Translations under genes and position numbers: made by a program
The notes under the pieces: model-generated
Databases searched by the model: none
What the model saw: only the letters and a program-made list of their open reading frames with translations
Told to the model about the DNA's origin: nothing
Shown here: positions 1 through 7,221 of the stretch, in pieces
Layout of the letters: each line of letters begins with the position of its first letter
How positions within the stretch are numbered: position 1 is the stretch's first letter
Origin: Actinomycetes bacterium
GTDB taxonomy: Bacteria > Actinomycetota > Acidimicrobiia > Acidimicrobiales > RAAP-2
NCBI GenBank assembly: GCA_021795095.1
Contig: JAJYPU010000029.1
Location: forward strand, 1-16,276
Length of the DNA: 16,276 bases
Reading direction: 5' to 3'

Positions 1-965
1 TGGTTGACCTCGTGCATGCTCTGGGCGGACCCGTCGAGGTAGAGCAGTCCGGTGACGACCTCGCCGAGGCGCTGATGGTCACGGATGTACTCCTCGACCG
101 AGATCCGGTTTGTCGGGTCGTAGCCCTCGGGTACGGAGCGGAACGTGATGACGCTGCCGTCGTGCATCGTGACCGAACGGGTCTCGTGTCCGCCGATCGC
201 GACGGCGATCTCCTCGCGCTCGGGCACGAAGTCGGTGACGACCTCCTTCACCTCGTGCTCGCGCATGAAGCGATAGCTCTTGGTCGAGCCCTCGTGGTCG
301 TTGAAGGTCACGCACGGGCTGATCACGTCGATGAGCGCGAGGCCGTTGTGGGCGACCGCCGCCTTCAGGATCGGGATCAGCTGCTCCTTGTCGCCCGAGA
401 AGCTGCGCGCGAGGAACGTCGCGCCCATCGCGAGTCCGAGCATGATCGGGTCGATCGGCGCCACGACGTTGGCGTCGCCCTTCTTCGGGCGCGTGCCGAT
501 GTCGGCCGAGGCGGACAGCTGGCCCTTGGTGAGTCCGTAGACGCCGTTGTTCTCGATGACGTAGACCATGTTCACGTTGCGTCGGATCGCGTGGGCGAGG
601 TGACCGATGCCGATCGACAGCGAGTCGCCGTCACCCGAGACGCCGATGTAGGTCAACTCGCGGTTGGCCGCGGCGGCTCCGGTGGCGATGGTCGCCATGC
701 GCCCGTGGGCCGAGTTGAAGCCGTGGGCGCCGCGCACGAAGTAGGTCGGGGTCTTGCTCGAGCAGCCGATGCCGCTGAGCTTGGCGATCATGTGCGGTGG
801 CGTCGACAGCTCCCAGAAGGTGTGGGTGATCGCCGCGGTAATCGAGTCGTGGCCGCAGCCCGCACAGAGCGTGGACATCGCGCCCTCGTAGTCGCGGATC
901 GTCAGGCCGAGCTCGTTCTTCGCGAGCGGGGCGAGCGGGATCAAGGGTTTGGTGATCGATGGCAC
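1..965 (-). CDS. korB: 2-oxoglutarate:ferredoxin oxidoreductase beta subunit (partial at window edge)
   Basis: This is the beta subunit of a 2-oxoacid:ferredoxin oxidoreductase. It binds thiamine diphosphate and a [4Fe-4S] cluster, and with KorA it converts 2-oxoglutarate and CoA to succinyl-CoA, CO2 and reduced ferredoxin. Translation from the GTG at 965 gives 321 codons open to the window edge; the usual length is about 290-370, so most of the protein is present. CAGCGH at residues 34-39 and the cysteines C34, C37, C68 (GIGC) and C218 (SPC) fit the cluster ligands. GDGDSLSIG at 111-119 followed by ENNGVYGLTKGQ at 138-149 is the thiamine diphosphate and Mg site. The start lies 1 nt after the korA stop, with GGAGG 7 nt upstream inside the korA end, so the two are translationally coupled. 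Substrate specificity for 2-oxoglutarate rather than pyruvate is inferred from family resemblance. Confidence 0.93.
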   Translation of the reverse strand, partial: MPSITKPLIPLAPLAKNELGLTIRDYEGAMSTLCAGCGHDSITAAITHTFWELSTPPHMIAKLSGIGCSSKTPTYFVRGAHGFNSAHGRMATIATGAAAANRELTYIGVSGDGDSLSIGIGHLAHAIRRNVNMVYVIENNGVYGLTKGQLSASADIGTRPKKGDANVVAPIDPIMLGLAMGATFLARSFSGDKEQLIPILKAAVAHNGLALIDVISPCVTFNDHEGSTKSYRFMREHEVKEVVTDFVPEREEIAVAIGGHETRSVTMHDGSVITFRSVPEGYDPTNRISVEEYIRDHQRLGEVVTGLLYLDGSAQSMHEVN

Positions 966-966
966 G

Positions 967-2820
967 TCAGTCCTCCAACTGTTCGATGTTGCCGTGTCCG
1001 ACGACGCCGTCGACGACCTGGGCCGCGCTGAGCGGGAAGCCACCGTAGGCGAGGATCGAGTGCATCGACTCGATCGGTGCGCCGGTTTCGACGCTGATGA
1101 GCGAGCGCAGTTGGCCGTCGCGGTTCTGTTCGACGACGAAGCAGTACTCGTGGCTTTCGACGAAGGACCGCACGTCGGCGACGAACGGGAACCCACGCAC
1201 GCGCATGTAGTCCGCGGGTAGTCCGCGTTCGGCGAGCTCGTCGATGGCCTCGCGCACCGCGAGGTCACAGCTGCCGAGCGTGATGATGCCGATCGAGGCG
1301 TTGGGCCTCGTGACCACGATCGGGGCGGGCACGTGGGCGGCCGCCGAGGTGTGCTTGAGCTTCAAACGGTCCACGACCTCCTGGTACTCCGCGGGGTCCT
1401 CGGTGTAGCGGCCGAACATGTCGTGGCCGGATCCTCGGATGAAGTAGGCGCCCTTGGAGTCCGAGCCCGGCACGGTGCGCGCGGCCACGTGCTCAGCGTC
1501 GGCGTTGGCGTAGCGGAAGAACTCCTTCATGCCCGCCAGGTCCTCGTCGTTGAGGACGCGACCGCGGTCAGGGACGAACGAGTCGTCCCAGGTGAGCTTG
1601 GGCACGACCCAGTCGTTCATGCCGATGTCGAGGTCGGTCAGCATGAAGACCGGCGTCTGGAAGCGCTCGGCCAGGTCAAAGGACGTGACGGCGAACTCGA
1701 AGCACTCGGCCGGGTTGGCCGGGAAGGTGAGGATGTGCTTGGTGTCGCCGTGGCTCGCGTACGCACAGAGCAGGATGTCGGCCTGCTGGGTGCGCGTCGG
1801 CATGCCGGTCGAAGGACCGGTGCGCTGGACGTCGACGATGACGGCGGGGATCTCGGTGTAGTACGCGAGTCCGAGCAGCTCGTTCATGAGCGAGATCCCC
1901 GGGCCCGAGGTCGAGGTGAAGGACCGGGCTCCGCTCCAGCCGGCGCCGAGCACCATGCCGATCGCGGCGATCTCGTCCTCGGCCTGGAGGATGATGTAGT
2001 TGTTCTTCACCGTGGGCGGGTCGCCCTCGTTCTTACCGGGCACGACCTCGCGGCGGTAGGTCGCGCACAGTCTCGTGAAGTTGTCCATCACCGCCGTCGC
2101 CGGGGTGATCGGGTACCAGCCGGCGACTGTGGCCCCGGCGTAGAGGGCGCCGAGCGCCGTCGCGGTGTTGCCGTCGATCAGGATCGAGTCCTTGGTCGCG
2201 TCCATCGTCTCGACGTGGAACGGCAGCGGGCAGTCGAAGGTCGCCGTTGCGAAGTCATAGCCGAGCTGTAGCGCCTTCTGGTTGGATTCGCGCAGCGCCT
2301 CGTTGCGCGCGAAGGTCTCTGCCAGCAGCGAGCGCACGAGGTCGACGTCGATCCCGAGCAGCGCGACGACCGCCCCCGCGTAGGCGATGTTCTTCATGAG
2401 GATCCGCTCGCGCGGCTTCTTGAAGTTGTCGAGGCACATGCGCGCGAGTGGCACGCCGAGGAAGGTGACGTCGTCGCGGATGAGGTCGTCGTCGAGGGGC
2501 CAGGACGAGTCGAACAGGAGGTAGCCACCCGAGCGCACCGCCGCGATGTCATCGGCGTAGGTCTGGGCGTTCATGGCGACCATCAGGTCGTACTCGAGCG
2601 CGCGCGCGGTGTGGCCGTCCTTGTTGACCCGGATCTCGTACCAGGTGGGCAGACCTTGGATGTTCGAGGGGAAGAGGTTCTTGCCCGACACCGGGATGCC
2701 CATGCGGAAGATCGCCTGCATCAAGAGGCTGTTGGCACTGGCCGAGCCGGTGCCGTTCACGTTCGCCAACTTGACCGCGAAATCGTTGACTCGCACGGTG
2801 GGGGCCGCGTCGATGGTCAT
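967..2820 (-). CDS. korA: 2-oxoglutarate:ferredoxin oxidoreductase alpha subunit, gamma-alpha fusion
   Basis: This 617-residue protein is the large subunit of the KorAB enzyme. Residues about 15-195 are the gamma domain, which begins with NGTGSASANSLLMQAIFRMG and FPSNIQGLPTWYEIRV. Residues about 215-617 hold the pyrimidine-binding and transketolase-like alpha domains, with GWYPITPATAVMD, then QAEDEIAAIGMVLGAGWSGA, then TSTSGPGISLMNE, then QRTGPSTGMPTRTQQADIL. The last motif is typical of KorA and binds substrate and CoA. The gamma domain is not the GDSGDGMQLTG type I recall for M. tuberculosis KorA; it looks like the type seen with a GltD-like partner gene. The ATG at 2820 follows the upstream stop by 1 nt and has AGGAAGG about 9 nt upstream. 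It is co-transcribed with the flavoprotein before it and korB after it. The 2-oxoglutarate assignment is family-based; another 2-oxoacid is possible. Confidence 0.94.
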   Translation of the reverse strand: MTIDAAPTVRVNDFAVKLANVNGTGSASANSLLMQAIFRMGIPVSGKNLFPSNIQGLPTWYEIRVNKDGHTARALEYDLMVAMNAQTYADDIAAVRSGGYLLFDSSWPLDDDLIRDDVTFLGVPLARMCLDNFKKPRERILMKNIAYAGAVVALLGIDVDLVRSLLAETFARNEALRESNQKALQLGYDFATATFDCPLPFHVETMDATKDSILIDGNTATALGALYAGATVAGWYPITPATAVMDNFTRLCATYRREVVPGKNEGDPPTVKNNYIILQAEDEIAAIGMVLGAGWSGARSFTSTSGPGISLMNELLGLAYYTEIPAVIVDVQRTGPSTGMPTRTQQADILLCAYASHGDTKHILTFPANPAECFEFAVTSFDLAERFQTPVFMLTDLDIGMNDWVVPKLTWDDSFVPDRGRVLNDEDLAGMKEFFRYANADAEHVAARTVPGSDSKGAYFIRGSGHDMFGRYTEDPAEYQEVVDRLKLKHTSAAAHVPAPIVVTRPNASIGIITLGSCDLAVREAIDELAERGLPADYMRVRGFPFVADVRSFVESHEYCFVVEQNRDGQLRSLISVETGAPIESMHSILAYGGFPLSAAQVVDGVVGHGNIEQLED

Positions 2821-2821
2821 A

Positions 2822-4636
2822 TCAGTTCCTTCCTTCGTTTGCGGTCAAGGCGACCGGGATGTGCAGCACGCCGGCGCCGGCGTAGGGCGAGATCAGGGTG
2901 AACTCCTCCATATCCCAAGCCGCGGTCGGGCACCGCTCGGCGCACAGTCCGCAGTGGACGCAGACGTTCTCGTCCTTGACCATTACGCGACCGGTCTGGG
3001 GGAGTGGCGCCGAGACGAAGAGCGCCTGATCGAGGTTGACCGACGGCGCCGAGAGTCGGCTGCGCAGGTCGGCCTCGTCGCCGTTGCGCGTGATCGTCAG
3101 GCACTGGACTGGACAGATGTCGACGCAGGCGTCGCACTCGATGCAGGCCGAGGCCGTGAAGCCGGTCTGGATGTCGCAGTTGAGGCAGCGCTGGGCCTCG
3201 CGCGCCGTCTGGGCGGCGCTGAAGCCGAGCTCGACTTCGAGGTTGAGCGAGCTGAACCGCTCGGTCAGGTCGACGTGGCTCATCTGCTGGCGCGGCGAGG
3301 GGTTGTAGTCGTTGTGGTAGCGCCACTCGTTCATGCCCATCTTCGCGCTCACCAGGTTGAGCCCCTTCGCGGGCCGTTCGTCGAGCGCGATCCCCGAGCA
3401 GTAGTTGTCGATCGAGATGGCGGCCTCGTGGCCGTGCGCGACGGCCCAGATGATGTTCTTCGGCCCCCACGCGGCGTCGCCACCGAAGAAGACGCCTGGG
3501 CGACTGCACTGGAAGGTCGTCTCGTCCACGACCGGCATGTCCCACTCGCCGAACTCGATGCCGAGGTCGCGCTCTATCCAGGGGAACGCATTCTCCTGGC
3601 CGATGGCCAAGATGACGTCGTCACAGGGCACGACCACCGTGTCGATCGTGGTGGAGTGGCGAGCGCCCTCGTCCCACGCGAGCACGTCGAATTCCATGCC
3701 CACGAGCCGGCCGTCTTCAACGATGAAGCGCTTGGGCGCGTGGTTGACGACGATCTCGACGCCCTCCTCCTCGGCGTCCTCGAGCTCCCAGGGCGAGGCC
3801 TTGAAGAACTCGCGTGGCCGGCGGGCCATGACCTTGATGTCCTCGCCACCGACTCGCCGTGAGGTGCGACAGCAGTCCATCGCGGTGTTGCCGACGCCGA
3901 TGATCAGGACCCGCTTGCCGATCGAGTCGAGGTGGCCGAAGGCGACTGATTCGAGCCAGTCGATGCCGATGTGGATGTGCGACTTCACCTCGTCGTGACG
4001 TCCCGGCAGGTCGAGCTCCTTGCCCCGCGGGGCGCCGACGCCGACGTAGACGGCGTCGTAGCCCTCGTCGAGCAGGCCGCTCAGGCTCGTGACCGGTGTG
4101 TTGTAGCGGATCTCGACGCCGCCGCGGTCCAAGATGACGCCGGTCTCCTCGTCGAGGACCTCGGCTGGGAGACGGAAGTTCGGGATGTTCGAGCGCATCA
4201 AGCCACCGGGCTGGTCGAACTTCTCGAAGATGGTGATCTCATAGCCGAGCGGGGCGAGGTCGTTCGCGACGGTGAGCGACGACGGGCCGGCGCCGATCAG
4301 CGCGACGCGCTTGCCGTTTTTCTGCTCGGGGATCGGGGCGAGGCGATCGGTGATGTCACCCTTCAGGTCGGCGGTCACGCGCTTCAGCCGGCAGATGGCG
4401 ACCGGGGTGCCGTCGACACGCCCGCGCCGACAAGCCGGCTCGCAGGGCCGGTCGCACGTACGTCCGAGCACGCCGGGAAAGACGTTCGAGGCGCGGTTGA
4501 GGAGGTAGGCCTCGTCGAACTGGCCTTGGGAGATGAGACGGATGTAGCCCGGCACGTCGGTGTGGGCCGGACAGGCCCATTGACAGTCCACCACGCGGTG
4601 GTAGTAGTTGGGGTCCCGTACGTCCGTCGGTTCCAC
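2822..4636 (-). CDS. GltD-type FAD/NAD(P) oxidoreductase with C-terminal ferredoxin region, Kor-associated
   Basis: This 604-residue iron-sulfur flavoprotein probably passes electrons between KorAB or ferredoxin and NAD(P). N-terminal cysteines C18, C22, C61, C65, C69 and C82 resemble the two-cluster domain of glutamate synthase small subunit, DPYD and NfnB. A Rossmann FAD site GAGPSS is at 115-120, an NAD(P) site GVGNTAMD at 247-254, and a second FAD contact GGDAAWGP at 385-392. The C-terminus adds cysteine groups: CLNC at 484-487, C498/C501/C504/C508 and C559/C562/C565/C569. The last two are ordinary [4Fe-4S] ferredoxin motifs. I chose the GTG at 4636 because an AAGGAGG Shine-Dalgarno lies just upstream and family similarity begins soon after; the reading frame is open up to an ATG-type start at 4753, but that extension has no domain. 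It is first in the operon with korA and korB. No glutamate synthase large subunit is nearby, so a GltD role is unlikely. Confidence 0.9.
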   Translation of the reverse strand: MEPTDVRDPNYYHRVVDCQWACPAHTDVPGYIRLISQGQFDEAYLLNRASNVFPGVLGRTCDRPCEPACRRGRVDGTPVAICRLKRVTADLKGDITDRLAPIPEQKNGKRVALIGAGPSSLTVANDLAPLGYEITIFEKFDQPGGLMRSNIPNFRLPAEVLDEETGVILDRGGVEIRYNTPVTSLSGLLDEGYDAVYVGVGAPRGKELDLPGRHDEVKSHIHIGIDWLESVAFGHLDSIGKRVLIIGVGNTAMDCCRTSRRVGGEDIKVMARRPREFFKASPWELEDAEEEGVEIVVNHAPKRFIVEDGRLVGMEFDVLAWDEGARHSTTIDTVVVPCDDVILAIGQENAFPWIERDLGIEFGEWDMPVVDETTFQCSRPGVFFGGDAAWGPKNIIWAVAHGHEAAISIDNYCSGIALDERPAKGLNLVSAKMGMNEWRYHNDYNPSPRQQMSHVDLTERFSSLNLEVELGFSAAQTAREAQRCLNCDIQTGFTASACIECDACVDICPVQCLTITRNGDEADLRSRLSAPSVNLDQALFVSAPLPQTGRVMVKDENVCVHCGLCAERCPTAAWDMEEFTLISPYAGAGVLHIPVALTANEGRN

Positions 4637-4707
4637 TCGGCCCTCCTTCGAAGTCGCCCGAGATGGACCCGCGACTCGATACACGACGACGCAACGGCCA
4701 ATCTCAG

Positions 4708-4720
4708 GAGTACTGTACTC
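4708..4720. promoter_or_regulatory. Perfect 13-bp palindrome upstream of the kor operon
   Basis: GAGTAC-T-GTACTC is a perfect inverted repeat with a single central base. It lies about 72-84 nt before the GTG start of the first kor gene, in the likely promoter region. It could be an operator for a dimeric regulator. No convincing -35/-10 pair was found beside it, so the link to transcription is inferred. Confidence 0.4.
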
Positions 4721-4785
4721 GTCCGGATTCCATGCTCGTGGCGCGCGGGTCACCCGCGGGACGCTTGAGTAGGGCCTTTAGTCAC

Positions 4786-4820
4786 TCCCGCTTCGGCAAA
4801 CATGAAATTTGAGGGCGCGG
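4786..4820 (+). repeat. Left inverted repeat of the tnpB element
   Basis: It matches the reverse complement of 6240-6274 at about 28 of 35 positions. The core CTTCGGCAAACA (4791-4802) is exact, and GGGCGCGG (4813-4820) is exact further in. The similarity may continue inward with a small indel to about 4836 (CCCAGA on both sides). Confidence 0.75.
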
Positions 4821-4900
4821 TAGATGTGACACCCAGAGCTAATACTGATCTGGTGACCACGACTGTCGAAGCGCGCACGCCCAACGCGACGACGAGCACC

Positions 4901-6202
4901 ATGACCCAGGCCTACGCCTACGCCTACGCGTACGACCCGACGCCCGAGCAGGCCAACCTGCTGCGCAGCCACATCGGTGGCTCACGTTTCGCCTACAACA
5001 CCCTGCTGGGCTTGGTGAAGGACAACTGGGATGAGAACCGGGCGAAGAGGGACGCGGGCGACGAGGTCACGAAGGACGACTACCTCTCCACCTCGCACTT
5101 CGACCTGCTCTACCTCTGGGCGGAGAAGCGCGACGATGCGGCTCCGTGGTGGAGTGAGAACGGAGCTTCCACCTACAACGACGCCACCCAGCGCCTGAGT
5201 CGGGCCTTCGCCAACTGGCGCCATGGCAAGGCCAAGTTCCCCACCTTCAAGAGCCGAGGCCAGAGTGGCTCGGTGCGCTTCACGAACCAGGCGGTCCGTC
5301 TCACTGACTCCCACCACGTGCGCGTCAGCCGTATCGGAGCGGTGAAAACCTACGAGTCCATGCGCAAGCTTTACCGACCCCTCGAGCGTGGGACCGCAAA
5401 AATCATGGCCGCCACAGTCACCCAGCGCGGTGGCAAGTGGACCATCTCCTTCACCGTCGATGTCCAGCGGGCCACCGTGCCCACCCGGGCTCCCGAAAAG
5501 GCCGTCGGGGTGGATGTCGGGCTCGCCACCCTCTACACCGGGGCCACGCCTGGGGGCGAGCACGTGCTCGACGTCGCCAACCCGCACCACCTCGGGCGAG
5601 CCGAGAAAAAGCTCGCCCGCGCGCAGCGCGTCGCCTCACGGCGCCAGGGTCCTCTCAATGGTGTCGCGCCGTCCAAGCGGTGGACGCGAGCCAATGGGCG
5701 AGTCCAGAGGACCCACGCAGGCGTGGCCAACGCACGCAGGAATCTCATCCACGAGACGACGACGATGCTCGCGAAGAACTACGACGTCATCGTCGTGGAG
5801 GACCTCAACGTCAAGGGCATGCTGCAGAACCACTCCCTCGCCAAGCACATCTCTGACGCCAGTTGGGGCGAGTTCGTGCGCCAGCTGGAGTACAAGACCA
5901 CATGGTACGGATCGACCCTCGTGCGGGCCGGACGCTTCTACCCGTCATCGAAGACCTGTAGTCAATGCCAGACAGTGAAAGCCAAACTGTCCCTGGAGCT
6001 GCGGACGTATCACTGTGAGTCCTGTGGCCTCACGCTCGACCGCGACCTCAACGCGGCCATCAACCTGGCCCGACAAGGCCTGGCGGGGACACACTCCGTT
6101 ACTGGACGTGGAGGGGAGGCAAGGCCCAAACAGCAGAGACTTGCTGCGACGGCACACCCCGGCGAAACGTCAACCGACACGCCGACTTTGGTTGGCGCGT
6201 AG
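4901..6202 (+). CDS. tnpB: RNA-guided endonuclease TnpB (IS200/IS605-type accessory protein)
   Basis: TnpB is an RuvC-fold nuclease guided by an omega RNA made from its own 3' end, and is related to Cas12. The protein has 433 residues from the ATG at 4901. The N-terminal part (1-130) ends with the OrfB helix-turn-helix region and FPTFKSRG at 113-120. RuvC residues are present: D205 in GVDVGLA, E300 in VVEDLNVKGM and D382 in DRDLNAA. The zinc ribbon is C353/C356 and C372/C375. All catalytic and zinc residues are intact, so the nuclease may be active. An upstream in-frame ATG at 4802 lies inside the left inverted repeat and adds a stretch unlike the family; the usual TnpB start resembles AYxFRLYPTxEQ, matched here by AYAYDPTPEQ. 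Neither start has a clear ribosome site. No tnpA is adjacent. Confidence 0.93.
   Translation: MTQAYAYAYAYDPTPEQANLLRSHIGGSRFAYNTLLGLVKDNWDENRAKRDAGDEVTKDDYLSTSHFDLLYLWAEKRDDAAPWWSENGASTYNDATQRLSRAFANWRHGKAKFPTFKSRGQSGSVRFTNQAVRLTDSHHVRVSRIGAVKTYESMRKLYRPLERGTAKIMAATVTQRGGKWTISFTVDVQRATVPTRAPEKAVGVDVGLATLYTGATPGGEHVLDVANPHHLGRAEKKLARAQRVASRRQGPLNGVAPSKRWTRANGRVQRTHAGVANARRNLIHETTTMLAKNYDVIVVEDLNVKGMLQNHSLAKHISDASWGEFVRQLEYKTTWYGSTLVRAGRFYPSSKTCSQCQTVKAKLSLELRTYHCESCGLTLDRDLNAAINLARQGLAGTHSVTGRGGEARPKQQRLAATAHPGETSTDTPTLVGA
6171..6197 (+). ncRNA. Candidate 3' scaffold hairpin of the TnpB omega RNA
   Basis: The last codons of tnpB contain CGCCGAC (6180-6186), a 4-nt loop, and GTTGGCG (6191-6197), a 7-bp stem with one G-T pair. 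CAACC at 6171-6175 could alternatively pair with GGTTG at 6190-6194, a pseudoknot-like option. TnpB guide RNAs are known to come from this place, overlapping the tnpB 3' end and running past the element's right end. The exact RNA ends cannot be read from sequence. Confidence 0.4.
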
Positions 6203-6239
6203 GAGATACTTCGAACGAACTCGATCTGGGGAGTAATTG

Positions 6240-6274
6240 CCGCGCCCCTCGATATCCTGTTTGCCGAAGGGGGA
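6240..6274 (-). repeat. Right inverted repeat of the tnpB element
   Basis: Reverse-complement partner of 4786-4820. The exact core is TGTTTGCCGAAG at 6258-6269, and the outer 23 bp match at 20 positions. It lies 37 nt after the tnpB stop. Confidence 0.75.
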
Positions 6275-6305
6275 ACGATTGTTGGCTGATGTCACGTTTG
6301 TCGCA

Positions 6306-6363
6306 CTGATCTATGGTTTCCCAGCGTTGGAGGATAGGTCGTTCGTGTAACGCTGTAGATCAG
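6306..6363 (+). promoter_or_regulatory. Bulged long hairpin upstream of the unknown membrane protein
   Basis: Two stems share one continuous 3' strand. CTGATCTA (6306-6313) pairs with TAGATCAG (6356-6363), and CAGCGTT (6322-6328) pairs with AACGCTG (6349-6355). An 8-nt bulge (6314-6321) and a 20-nt loop remain unpaired. The total is 15 base pairs, ending 36 nt before the ATG at 6400. It could be a structured 5' leader, a small RNA, or a remnant of a mobile element end. There is no U-tract after it, so a simple terminator is unlikely. Confidence 0.45.
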
Positions 6364-6399
6364 CTAACAAGAGGTTGCTCTAACAAAGGATGGCGCCCG

Positions 6400-7002
6400 A
6401 TGGAATCGAACGAGGAAACTCCGCAGTCGGATCACGTTCGGGGCGTCACGATTTCGTTCGGGTTGATGAGGATTGTGGCCATCATCGTGATCGTTCTTCT
6501 CGCAGGTTCAGCCGTGTGGTACTCCGTAATGGATTCGACGTCAAGGTCGACGACGCGTGTACCGTCACGAGCGGCGGTGAAGACGATCCATCTCACCTAC
6601 CCGAGTGATTGGCGGGCCGTTTCGGCCAAGTCCGTTCGTGGCGTTCCGTCTAACGCGGTGCTCGTTCTCCAACGTAGGGATAAGTCGGGTGTGCTGATCG
6701 TTCTGTCCGGTGGCCGGGCTCCGGCATTTAATGCCACCTTCGCCAACGCAATCGGCACGACACTCTCGAAAAAATACGCCGACTACAAGTTCCTCAGTAC
6801 GAAGGTCTTGCAATTGAAACAGGAGAAGGCATTCCTGTTCAGCTACCTTCGAACCAGACAGGACATGCTCCATACGATCACCATCGTTCCGGCGGGTCGT
6901 AGGAGTTTCCTCATCGAAACGGCATCATCGCCGACGAACCGTAAATTGGGTATCGAAATTGGCACGATTCTGGAGTCCACGGTAATTTCACCGAGCGCGT
7001 AA
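6400..7002 (+). CDS. Single-pass membrane protein of unknown function, possible PsbP/DUF1795-like domain
   Basis: I do not recognise this 200-residue protein with certainty. Residues 1-20 are a charged cytoplasmic tail, 20-42 are a hydrophobic membrane segment (MRIVAIIVIVLLAGSAVWYS), and 60-200 form an extracytoplasmic domain. That domain starts with IHLTYPSDWRAV and contains AFLFSYLRTRQDMLHTITIV, a layout reminiscent of PsbP/Mog1-fold (DUF1795) lipoproteins and membrane proteins; this is a pattern impression, not a demonstrated match. The ATG at 6400 has AAAGGA 9 nt upstream; an in-frame ATG at 6313 lies inside the hairpin and adds residues with no sign of a domain. Base composition and codon use (AAA, GTA, TTG) are less GC-rich than the genes on either side, which fits recent transfer with the neighbouring tnpB element. 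It converges with the hyc/ehr operon. Confidence 0.65.
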   Translation: MESNEETPQSDHVRGVTISFGLMRIVAIIVIVLLAGSAVWYSVMDSTSRSTTRVPSRAAVKTIHLTYPSDWRAVSAKSVRGVPSNAVLVLQRRDKSGVLIVLSGGRAPAFNATFANAIGTTLSKKYADYKFLSTKVLQLKQEKAFLFSYLRTRQDMLHTITIVPAGRRSFLIETASSPTNRKLGIEIGTILESTVISPSA

Positions 7003-7221
7003 CGGTTCATTTCATCTCCGTCGTCAACCGTACAGGTCGAAGTCCTGGAGGGGCGATCCCGCCTCTGTGATTTCTGTGCTGGCGCGACTGACACCGCCCG
7101 AGGTGCGCATGTTTGCGATACTTCGGGCGATCGCTGACAAGCTTGCGTCGTCCCGCCGCTGCTCGGCCGATCGCCACGCGAAAACCCGTTCATCGCCGTG
7201 CCGTTGATGATGCGCACGTGG
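7003..7221. other. Gap between convergent genes
   Basis: About 220 nt separate the 3' ends of the unknown membrane protein and the large-subunit gene. I see only a weak 6-bp inverted repeat (7002-7007 with 7026-7031) and a short uncertain ORF from a GTG at 7067 to a stop at 7207. No convincing terminator with a T-tract was found for either strand. Confidence 0.4.

Larger units (their letters stand above)
4786..6274 (+). mobile_element. tnpB-carrying element bounded by long imperfect inverted repeats
   Basis: The outer limits are set by a pair of inverted repeats at 4786-4820 and 6240-6274. The only gene inside is tnpB. No tnpA (Y1 tyrosine or serine recombinase) and no DDE transposase is present, so the element would need a transposase supplied in trans. 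I saw no clear target-site duplication at either outer edge. The insertion lies between the kor operon promoter and an unknown gene. A plain IS200/IS605- or IS607-derived tnpB element whose ends only happen to be similar is the alternative. Confidence 0.6.

Noticed and set aside
12..2271. Long plus-strand ORFs opposite korB and korA
   Set aside because: Their Arg/Val/Asp/Gly-rich sequences are antisense shadows of the kor genes, which carry clear motifs.
4637..4753. N-terminal extension of the flavoprotein to 4753
   Set aside because: The GTG at 4636 has a strong AAGGAGG site, and the extension has no recognisable domain.
4802..4900. Longer tnpB starting at the ATG at 4802
   Set aside because: The extra 33 residues are unlike TnpB, and the start lies in the left inverted repeat; the ATG at 4901 fits the family.
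7067..7207. Short plus-strand ORF of 46 codons (LARLTPPEVRMFAILRAIAD)
   Set aside because: It has no ribosome site at good spacing and no family recognised. It may be a gene remnant, but the support is too weak to list as a gene.
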